The position numbers and the translations under genes were made by a program. The notes beneath the pieces were generated by a model. It searched no databases. It was not told where the DNA came from and worked only from the letters and a program-made list of their open reading frames with translations. Below are positions 57,366 through 64,000 of a stretch of DNA of 64,000 nucleotides, one piece after another (positions within the stretch are counted from its first letter, which is position 1; the number at the start of each line of letters is the position of its first letter). Source of the stretch: Nansenia antarctica (lineage: Eukaryota; Chordata; Actinopteri; Argentiniformes; Microstomatidae); assembly GCA_963989245.1 (NCBI GenBank), contig OZ022348.1, forward strand, positions 32,731,454 through 32,795,453, written 5' to 3'.

Positions 57366-57461
57366 ACCTGCTGGGAATGACAGAATGTCCAGGAAAGAGG
57401 ACTGAGACAGAACATAACAAAAGAAGAGTGGCAGATAAAGTCCCAGCGTGAGAAGGATCAT
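43782..57461 (-). CDS. colq: Acetylcholinesterase collagenic tail subunit, complete, 16 coding exons
   Basis: COLQ anchors acetylcholinesterase tetramers in the synaptic basal lamina. Exons from 5' to 3': 57461-57368, 55692-55583, 55153-55022, 53950-53906, 53748-53722, 49593-49522, 49075-48986, 48704-48660, 48533-48498, 48351-48271, 48053-47957, 46563-46439, 45191-45072, 44919-44793, 44493-44391, 43851-43782. They join in frame to 1,374 nt, 457 residues (human 455). Signal peptide about residues 1-20; proline-rich attachment domain CCLLSPPPPPLFPPPP at 45-60; Gly-X-Y collagen region about 95-294; Cys-rich C-terminal domain about 296-457 that in mammals binds MuSK, ending NCKYFT. The heparin-type basic site RPGKRGK (237-243) is kept. 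Gly-X-Y phase is kept across most exon joints; GLPASG-LYMVGTKG is an interruption, as in human. Convergent with HACL1. Confidence 0.97.
43880..44190. mobile_element. Interspersed fish repeat, COLQ intron 15
   Basis: Contains TTATATAGCGCTTTTGTAGA, GACGCTTTACAA and later GGGCGTTCCAGAGGGACGGG. The same modules occur near 52690-52870 (TTTGTATAGCACATTT ... AGTGCATTCCACAATCTGGG), so the two are divergent copies of one family. Confidence 0.55.
44578..44752 (+). mobile_element. tRNA-derived SINE, second family, COLQ intron 14
   Basis: Head CTAGTGGATAGTGAGTTGG with B-box-like GTGAGTTCAAATCCC, body GCCCTTGAGTAAGGCACTTA and tail AAAAGTGTCTGCTAAAATGG. Antisense to COLQ. Confidence 0.8.
45810..45960. repeat. 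Foldback (58-bp arms, 35-bp loop), COLQ intron 12
   Basis: The left arm 45810-45867 and right arm 45903-45960 are inverted copies with about six mismatches; both end in AAGCAATATCACA. The centre of each arm is TGCTGTTATACTGAATATCA. A third partial copy lies near 45560-45590. Confidence 0.85.
45985..46130. mobile_element. Tc1/mariner-like MITE fragment
   Basis: Contains AATTGTCCAATTACTTTTGG and AATTTGGATGTGAATACCCT, characteristic of the same widespread fish MITE whose other end is at 25780. Confidence 0.5.
46141..46342. mobile_element. 202-bp palindromic MITE with TATATATA flanks
   Basis: Termini AAGGCCAATGCACAC and GTGTGCATTGGCCTT are exact inverted repeats with TATATATA on both sides (8 bp, but low complexity). 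Inside, a second inverted pair (CACACGGCGTGCGAT near 46152 and ATCGCACGCCGTGTG near 46257) gives a further stem. Confidence 0.8.
46564..47505. other. COLQ intron 11, unique part
   Basis: No repeat family or conserved element recognised apart from the SINE that follows. Confidence 0.5.
47506..47655 (+). mobile_element. tRNA-derived SINE, copy 3, COLQ intron 11
   Basis: Same head and tail as the copies at 2861 and 18876, with a deletion in the A-box region (GGCTCGGTAGAGC). Antisense to COLQ. Confidence 0.8.
47752..47956 (-). repeat. 23-bp tandem copies of the COLQ exon 11 end and donor
   Basis: On the minus strand each unit reads GTAAGACCACCCTGGTCCCC plus CAG. The donor GTAAGA occurs at nine places (plus-strand TCTTAC at 47752, 47790, 47813, 47836, 47859, 47882, 47905, 47928, 47951). 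The one at 47951-47956 is the true donor of exon 11. The copy at 47752 also repeats the last 12 or so bases specific to the exon (ACTACCAGCCTCAG). Confidence 0.95.
48738..48955 (-). repeat. 31-bp minisatellite, COLQ intron 7
   Basis: About seven copies of GAACACAGCATACAGGATAT plus CCTGCCTCTAT, with TGCC/TACG variants. Confidence 0.95.
49076..49483. repeat. (CA)n and (TA)n microsatellites, COLQ intron 6
   Basis: CA-rich tract with GCATAC/GGCACG interruptions at 49080-49245, beginning immediately at the exon 7 acceptor; two TA tracts at 49361-49402 and 49440-49482. Confidence 0.95.
49621..52564 (+). repeat. 2.9-kb CTC/CACA array, COLQ intron 5
   Basis: Blocks of (CTC)n of 3-8 triplets are separated by ACACA or ACA. 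It opens a frame of about 1,200 codons, which is an artefact. On the COLQ transcript it reads as GAG-rich RNA with TGTGTG spacers. It sits about 28 bp from exon 6 (49593). Confidence 0.97.
52690..52900. mobile_element. Interspersed fish repeat, COLQ intron 5
   Basis: TTTGTATAGCACATTTCCTG, GGGTTTTTAGTCTTGACTTG and AGTGCATTCCACAATCTGGG modules, preceded by (AAT)n. Related to 43880-44190. Confidence 0.55.
54008..54091. repeat. 28-bp repeat, 3 copies, COLQ intron 3
   Basis: Three copies of TATACATTAATGCCATTGAA plus CCGGTT. Confidence 0.9.
54092..55021. other. COLQ intron 3, no other feature seen
   Basis: Unique-looking sequence; no exon with Gly-X-Y coding remains unassigned here. Confidence 0.5.
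55840..56270. repeat. Minisatellite AGGTTTAATCACTAGATGAA, split by a LINE end
   Basis: About 14 copies of a 20-bp unit (GATGAA/GATACA/GATGCA variants). The array is interrupted at 55994-56180 by a LINE 3' end. Confidence 0.9.
55994..56180 (-). mobile_element. L2/CR1-like LINE 3' end
   Basis: The reverse complement of the 3' untranslated region of the LINE at 58622, including the (ATTC)n tail, GTACCTGTACT and the CTCCCCTGGTGCTAGG region. Severely 5' truncated. Confidence 0.85.
56875..57366 (-). repeat. (GT)n array joined to the COLQ exon 1 donor
   Basis: About 490 bp of CA (plus strand) with GAG/ATGG interruptions. On the COLQ strand the donor GTACGTG at 57367 runs without a break into the GT tract. 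Confidence 0.95.
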
Positions 57462-57462
57462 G

Positions 57463-58620
57463 CTGCTCTGGGTACAATAGGCAGAGTTGGAACTTGTGTT
57501 GATCTGAGCTAAAGCACAGGACTCCAGTCTCTCTCAGCCACTCTCACTGCCTGACTCTCTCTGGCTCCCTGACTCTCTCTGGCTCTCTGTCCTCTCCAGG
57601 CTCACTCCCCCTCCCTCCCTCCCTCCTTCTCTCAGGGTCCCTGCGCTTCTAGGAGGGGGGGAATGCCAACCAATGCCCATTAAACCTTTCCTCTGCATCA
57701 GTGTGCGCTAAAATTACAGGAGTCAGCTTGTCAGCTGCCCTTTGTGCCAATATTAGAACCTTACTACTGCAGGGGGGGGGGGGGGGGGTGCCTTTTGTTT
57801 CGCCCCCCTCTTCCAAGGAAACATCCGAATATCAACAACGGGAATGACATGGAAACACCCCCGTGATACCCCAGCACACACGTACGAGACACTGCGTGAC
57901 TGTTCTAAAAATATAGTAGTAGCCTCCAACACATAAACAAACCATATCAGAGGGAGATGACCTTGTCAAAGAGCTGTTCACCAGCGGGACAGAGACAGCA
58001 GCGATGCATTAAAGGATTCGCGTCCTTCGCGCCGTTATAAGCAAAAAAACGTCCCGTTGTCCTGATCATGTGCAACAGATATCATTCTTCTCCTTCACAA
58101 ATAGAAGGATTACGTTTTACGCATCAGGGCAACACACTATGTCACACCGATCAGTTTGGACACACGTAAAAAAAAATAAAAAAAAATGGATAAGCATCAG
58201 CTGGACCACGGCATGCCGATCGATCTCTCTAAAGGACGTATTGATCTGCCCCCCCCCCCCCCCCAACCCCCGCCCCGCAGGATGGACAGCCTCCCCCCCC
58301 CCCCCCCCCCCGCAGGATGGACAGCCTCTACCCCCCCCGCAAATACGCGATATAGCGAAGTTCCATTAATACCACTTTGAATTAGGACTATTGAAATGAA
58401 CCTTGTTAGCAACACGTTAGCTTATTATAGACCAAAGTGATTGACATAGATAGATAGAGGATTTAATTACTGTAGTAGGGTTAATCGTAGGTAGGCTAAT
58501 GATTTTACTTTGTACCACCCAAGACATGATTATATCAATGATTATGTTTTCCAATGTCCGAAGTAAACATGTCTTCTATTTCTACTAATCACATAGTGAG
58601 CTACTAACTGATTTAGAATA
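57463..58620. other. COLQ 5' flank; no other gene recognised
   Basis: Contains the presumed COLQ 5' untranslated region and promoter, CTCTCTGGCTC repeats near 57550-57600, poly-G at 57770-57788 and poly-C runs at 58245-58263 and 58290-58310 separated by GCAGGATGGACAGCCTC copies. Confidence 0.5.
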
Positions 58621-58621
58621 G

Positions 58622-60578
58622 AAAACATTATGATCCCAGCCTACACTCCCATGAGGAAAAGTGCTCCCATCACCACTAAGACTGTCAGAACCTGGCCAGC
58701 AGGGTCCGCTCCACTGCAGATCTGCCTGAATGACACCTCATGGCAGGAATATGAGCATGAGGACCTGGAACAGTTCACGTCGTCGGTTCTGAACCACATA
58801 GTGAACTGCACCAACTCAGCCACCGTGGACAAACGGGTCCGGGTCTACCCCAACACGAAGCCATGGATGACTGGGAAGGTCCAAAAACTGCTCAAGGAGA
58901 GGGACAACGCCTTCTCAGGGAAGGACACACTGCTGTACAGCACCACCAGGTCTAACCTAAAGCGTGGCATCCGGGAGGCCAAGGCAGACCACAGAGAGAA
59001 GATTGAGGAATGCTTCCTGAGCAACGACTCCAGGCGGGTGTGGCAGGGGGTTCAGCACATGACAAACTTCAGAGCCAACAGGCTCACAGCCGCGGAGGAC
59101 GACCCCCTGCTAGCGGAAAAGCTGAACTCCTTCTACGCCCGGTTCGACGACGGGCGAACGGAGGTAACCACAACACAAACACCACTCTCTCCAGCTCTCA
59201 GCAGCCTCACCCTCACAGAGCATGAAGTGAGACACGTGCTGAAGGCGGTGGACCCCAGGAAAGCCTCAGGGCCGGATGGCGTCCTGGGACGGGTGCTGAG
59301 GGACTGCGCCGACCAGCTGGCCGGGGTTTTCACCAACATCTTCAACCAGTCCCTGTCCCAGGCCACCATCCCACCCTGCCTGAAAACCTCAACTATCATC
59401 CCAGTCCCGAAGAAAAGCACGGTGAGCTGCCCAACCTGGATCCATACCAGTTCGCCTACAGAGCCCACAGGTCCACAGAGGACGCCATCGCGACGACTCT
59501 CCACTCCACTCTATCCCACCTGGAGAGGGGAAACAGCTACGCGAGACTGCTCTTTGTGGACTTCAGCTCTGCCTTCAACACCATCCTTCCAGACAGGCTA
59601 GTGACCAAACTACTAGACCTGGGACTATCACACTCTATATGTGCATGGATCAAGGACTTCCTGTCTGACCGCCCCCAGAGGGTGCGGGTGGGCTCCCACA
59701 CCTCCACAGCCCTCAGACTCAGCACTGGGTCCCCCCAGGGCTGCGTGCTAAGCCCCATCCTCTACAACCTCTACACCTACGACTACGATAGAGTCCTCAG
59801 GAAAGACCACATCGGACAGGAGATGCTGGTGACCTTCTGCCGCTGCACAGTGGAGAGCATCCTCACCTACTGCATCTGCGTGTGGTTCTCCAGCTGCACA
59901 GCCGCAGAGAGGAATGCGCTACAGAGAGTCGTGAGATCGGCCCAGAAGATCACCGGCGCCCCCCTCCCCTCTCTGGAAGAGCTGTACAACACACGCTGCC
60001 TCAGGAAGGCCTCCAAGATCTCCAGAGACCCATCCCACCCTGGGTACCAACACTTTGCTCGGCTGCCCTCGGACAGGCGGTTCAGGACCATGTTCGCAAG
60101 GACAAACAGACTGAAGCTCAGCTTCTACCCCAGGGCCATTCAGGCCCTGAACACAGCAAAGACCTAGGTTCTAGGCCCTGGACAATCTAGACAATTTGAT
60201 GGCAGCTACTAGATTGAAATCAAATGCAACACTGAAACACAACTGTGAACATTTCAAACCTGCAAACTGCGACACTTTAAATGAATGTGCAATAACACTA
60301 TGTGCAATATGACAACCCTCGGGTACATAAGGTTCAGAGATAGGAAATGTTAGAATAGGTATAGCATAGCATAGAGTACAGCACAGTGTTTTATTTGTAT
60401 AGTATAGTATAGTGGATAGTGTACATAGCCTTTATTTATGTAAACCAGCTCTTTTCCCTTCTTGTTTTTAGTTTTTTTTTTTTTTCCTAGCACCAGGGGA
60501 GCCCCTCCTCCCAAATGTCGTTATTTGGTACCTGTACTATATCAATGACAATAAAGACCATTCATTCATTCATTCATT
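58622..60578 (+). mobile_element. L2/CR1-like LINE, ORF2 with internal deletions
   Basis: ORF2 linker and reverse transcriptase fragments of the Jockey/CR1/L2 type, followed by a 3' untranslated region and (ATTC)n tail. The first frame (58630-59601) contains KASGPDGVLGRVL. Near 59430 about 100 bp are missing, and the frame shifts to one carrying LLFVDFSSAFNTI and GSPQGCVLSPILYNL (59556-60167). Right after that, the segment that should hold the FADD/YADD active site is missing, and the text jumps to the C-terminal GAPLPSLEELYNTR region. The copy therefore cannot encode an active RT. The same 3' end is at 27262-27851 and 55994-56180. Confidence 0.9.
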
Positions 60579-62851
60579 ATCTTGTATAATCACCATGGTG
60601 TTTTAGTATCTGTGATGGAGCTGTTTTAATATCATTATAGAAACGATATCTGTAAAATGGCGAAAAATAAGCATAGGCATAAACATCACTTCATCAAGTT
60701 TAATACGCATGTAAAAATCAAACGGCATCTTATGTACATTCATATAAATGTTGTCTATTTGAAACATTAAGATACAATAGCATATTTTTTAAAAGGATTA
60801 ACAGGAATATGCTAACAAAAAAATCTGCCTATTGCACATCTTTTCATGTAGTCATTGGTGTAAATGGTTCGTCATTGTTACAATCTTCACTGTGACCTAA
60901 ACAGGGGGGTATTACATCAACGTCACTAAAGGAAAATACAGGCTTATTTTGACCATGAAGTCTCGCGAGACAAAATAGGGCTGGATTTTGTTTATAAATG
61001 TTGCAGGATTTATCAAAATAAGCCTGGATTGTCCTTTAGCTACATTGATGGAATACCCCTCAGGAGAATAAAGTAAAAAATCTACTTTAGAATATCTGGT
61101 TGTCTTGTAAAAAGAAGCCTTTCATGGATGCTGCTGCTGCGTCCCAATAGATCAGTGCATCAACGGCCAGACTCCATCCATGGCCAGGCTTCAAACTGGT
61201 CCATCTGTACTCAAAGTTAAACTGGTCCATTGTCTGTACAGTTAGACAGCTTAAAAAGGCAACCTAATGCCACTTGTTGACAAGACTGTCGAACAGACAT
61301 AACATCTCAACGTGGCTAGAAATTATGCCTGTGTATATGAAGAACTACAATGTGTACTTTGGGAATGAGAAGATGAAAGTACTGATGGTAGCGAAAGCTA
61401 AAAAAGTACCATCCGGTTTTGGGACAATGATATTATCACTTGAACAACATCAACATCAGTTTGGCCATCAAGGACAGAAGAGGGGGAAAGCAATGTCATG
61501 TAAAACATTAACAACAACCCATCCTCTCTTATGATTGTTAATACCTTTAGTAAATTGAATCAAGGGATTGGTGTACATTCATCATCCGTTGGCACCCCAA
61601 TCTTATTCTATACATAAAATCATGCAATTAACCATGCTGTATGGATGCAAGTGTCCATACGTTTCACATAAAATACACATTTAAATGATTCAGGTTAAGT
61701 TAACATGAACTATTTTCACTTGTTAAGTTAATAAATAATGACACTTGGTAAACAACATTTCAGATGAAAGAAAGAAGCGAATGGCCCGTGTGTGTGGCTG
61801 TGCAGAGGCAGCAGGAGTCAGTCCTGGGACTGCTACTTTAGGCTCAGTGTTGGAGGCAGCGCAAGCTAGTCATCTCCATGACAGTTTCCTTTTGGTCCCA
61901 TTGGTCAGTCTCTCTGGAGCAGTACAGTGAACAGTAATGAATAGTGTAACATCAGTACTGTCACACAGAAGAATGCAGTACTTAGTTATATATGCAGTTA
62001 CCTAGTTATGACATCATGGGTGACATTTTGACAGCAAAATAAAGTTGCACTTTTGGCAAATGTATAACTTCAAATACCAACAATTTCACAATGAGCTTAC
62101 AATGCAACATATGCAATATGGTATTTCACTAATGCATACTCTTTTTGCTGTCAAAATGGGGCCCTTTTATGATGTGAATTCTAAATTAGCACGTCTATAT
62201 CAGCCTAAATTTAAGTGTGGCAGAAAAATCTCCAGTTAAAACTATTGTGCATTCTCAGCAGCCTATGCTTAATAGTATATGTCTTAATGATGGCGGTTGC
62301 CAGAGGAAAATACCCTGTGCTTCAAGTACTGTACAATACATACAATACACTCAAAGCCACAATAACTCAATGAAAAATGCACCGTATAAAGACAAATATC
62401 ATCAGCAAAACGTTAGCGTTTGCATAAAAAGGTACCCTTCTTGACAAACCCCTTAAAATAGGAATTACGGGCCACCTATGAAAACTATGACTAACTACAC
62501 CTCTGTGTAAGGTTCAAATCCCTGTTTATACCCCTGAGGGTTACTGGAAACAGACTTTAATACCTGAAAATACCTCAGAACCCCCCCCCCCCCCCCCCCC
62601 CTCTACTGTTAGACCTCAGAACCCCCCCCCCTCTACTGCTGTTAGAGCTGCAGACCGTGTCAATGTGGAGTAGGATCATGACAACAGCTAGTACTACTGG
62701 CCTCTCACACTGGGCATGCTGGAACACCCCCCCGCCCCCCCAGCATGGTTCCCTGGCTCTCTCTGCTCTCTCTGCGGGGGGCCAACCAACCCCACGTCTC
62801 CAGGGGGTGGAGGGGGGGTGAAGCGGGGGTCTTCTCTCTGTCCGTCCGTCC
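60579..62851. other. PLEKHA8 3' flank or 3' untranslated region; no gene recognised
   Basis: AT-rich sequence without conserved coding frames. Poly-C runs at 62580-62600 and 62623-62631. Part nearest 62852 is presumably PLEKHA8 3' untranslated region. Confidence 0.5.
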
Positions 62852-63382
62852 TCACACCACCTCGTCCGACTCCAGGCTGTACTCCTCGTACAGGGCATCC
62901 AGGATGGCCAGCTGCCTCTCCATGGCGGGCAGGTAGACCCCCAGGTCCCTGCGGACCCCCGTCCTGAAGCCCTCCTTCAGCTCGTCGCCCTGGCGGGACA
63001 CCAGCGCCGCGGCGAAGCTCCCGTAGGACGGGGCGGCTCTCAGAGCCAGCTGGGGACCGCGGGAGGGGGAAGAGATACAGAGTCAAGAGGGAGGAGATCC
63101 TCCTGGACCAAAGTCACAAGATGGAAAACTTGGAAAGAAAGAAATCGGTTTGCAATCCGAAGATATGCAAGCATGGAGGACTGAGCGCTGGAGTACTTAC
63201 AGCGAACACACCGCGCACCACCCAGCCGTGGTACTGCCGCAGGGTCTTCCCGTAGGCGTTGTCTGAGCGGCAAGAGAACGGGGACGCCATAAATGTCACG
63301 CCAGACCACAATGAGTATAGACACATACACATTCAACTGAATGGGAAAAGTGTGCCCAAACCTTTGGACTGTTACTGTATCC

Positions 63383-63433
<51 letters not shown>

Positions 63434-63468
63434 TGTATTTGTGTGTGTGTGTGTGTGTGTGTAGAGGC

Positions 63469-63515
<47 letters not shown>

Positions 63516-63528
63516 ATATGTGTAGAGG

Positions 63529-63576
<48 letters not shown>

Positions 63577-63628
63577 TTTGTGTGTGTGTGTATGTGTATA
63601 CATGTGTGTGTGTGTATGGTTACTCACT

Positions 63629-63669
<41 letters not shown>

Positions 63670-63874
63670 GTTACTCACTCAGTGTGTGTGTGTGTGTGTG
63701 TGCGTGGTTACTCACTCAGAGTGTGTGTGTGTGTGCGTGTGTATGTGTACATGTGTGCGTGTAGAGGCTGTGTGTGTGTGTGTGTGTGTGGTTACTCACT
63801 CAGTGTGTGTGTGTGTGTGTGCGTGGTTACTCACTCAGTGTGTGTGTGTGTGTGTGTGTGCGTGGCTACTCACT

Positions 63875-63910
<36 letters not shown>

Positions 63911-63919
63911 TTACTCACT

Positions 63920-63965
<46 letters not shown>

Positions 63966-64000
63966 ATGCGTGGCTACTCACTCAGCGCTCCTTGGATGTC
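62852..64000 (-). CDS. plekha8: PLEKHA8 (FAPP2), last three coding exons
   Basis: PLEKHA8/FAPP2 is a Golgi PH-domain protein whose C-terminal GLTP domain transfers glucosylceramide. Three exons are seen from the window edge inwards: 64000-63982 (19 nt, partial), 63262-63201 (62 nt) and 63049-62852 (198 nt with TGA stop). They join in frame with GT-AG borders. The protein reads DIQGAL, then AYGKTLRQYHGWVVRGVFA, LALRAAPSYGSF, and ends LYEEYSLESDEVV, matching the C-terminus of vertebrate PLEKHA8 from memory. The conserved His of the GLTP fold (His-Gly-Trp-Val) is present. The PH domain and earlier exons lie beyond base 64000. The intron before the 62-nt exon is a TG array with copied splice donors. 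Confidence 0.95.
63383..63970 (-). repeat. (TG)n array with seven copied PLEKHA8 donor junctions
   Basis: TG tracts are punctuated by GGTTACTCACTCAG or GGCTACTCACTCAG. On the coding strand this is CTGA|GTGAGTAACC or GTAGCC, the exon junction at 63981/63982. Plus-strand ACTCAC motifs are at 63622, 63673, 63710, 63794, 63829, 63868, 63913 and the true one at 63976. Confidence 0.95.

Noticed and set aside
61745..61930. Short open frame ending LVSLSGAVQ in the PLEKHA8 3' flank
   Set aside because: 61 codons, no recognisable domain and no splice sites; probably chance in 3' untranslated or intergenic sequence.

Overview
The window looks like nuclear DNA of a ray-finned (teleost) fish. Genes are split by GT-AG introns, the recognisable proteins are vertebrate orthologues, and the gaps are filled with fish-type tRNA-derived SINEs, hAT and Harbinger DNA transposons, L2/CR1-like and Tx1-like LINEs, and a very heavy load of micro- and minisatellites and G/C mononucleotide runs. 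Gene names rest on protein similarity recognised by eye; no database search was run.

Layout. 1-2.8 kb: a decayed Tx1-like LINE on the minus strand. 3.5-4.2 kb: one isolated exon coding for the C-terminal RNase end of IRE1 (ERN1/ERN2), running into a His/Thr/Pro-rich tail. 5-14 kb: repeats and DNA transposons, including a near-perfect 36-bp array and a two-variant 10-bp array. 14.1-18.8 kb: a near full-length SAMD9/SAMD9L-like gene with one in-frame TGA. 19.3-20.3 kb: a hAT element with a perfect 8-bp target duplication. 22.1-39.1 kb: a complete HACL1 gene (17 coding exons, 568 residues, + strand). 43.8-57.5 kb: a complete COLQ gene (16 coding exons, 457 residues, - strand), convergent with HACL1. 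58.6-60.6 kb: a dead L2/CR1-like LINE. 62.85-64 kb: the last three coding exons of PLEKHA8 (FAPP2; - strand), running off the window.

The genes are not an operon and do not act together: HACL1 is a peroxisomal thiamine-diphosphate lyase, COLQ anchors acetylcholinesterase at synapses, PLEKHA8 transfers glycolipid, IRE1 senses ER stress, and SAMD9L is an interferon-type restriction factor.

Most unusual feature. In four separate exons of three genes the exon-intron boundary itself, with its 5' splice donor, has been copied into a tandem array: COLQ exon 11 (9 donors, 23-bp steps), HACL1 exon 10 (3 donors, 43-bp steps), HACL1 exon 14 (3 donors, 36-bp steps) and the third-last PLEKHA8 exon (8 donors inside a TG tract). 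Other arrays end within a few bases of splice sites. HACL1 also appears to have two consecutive GC-AG introns.
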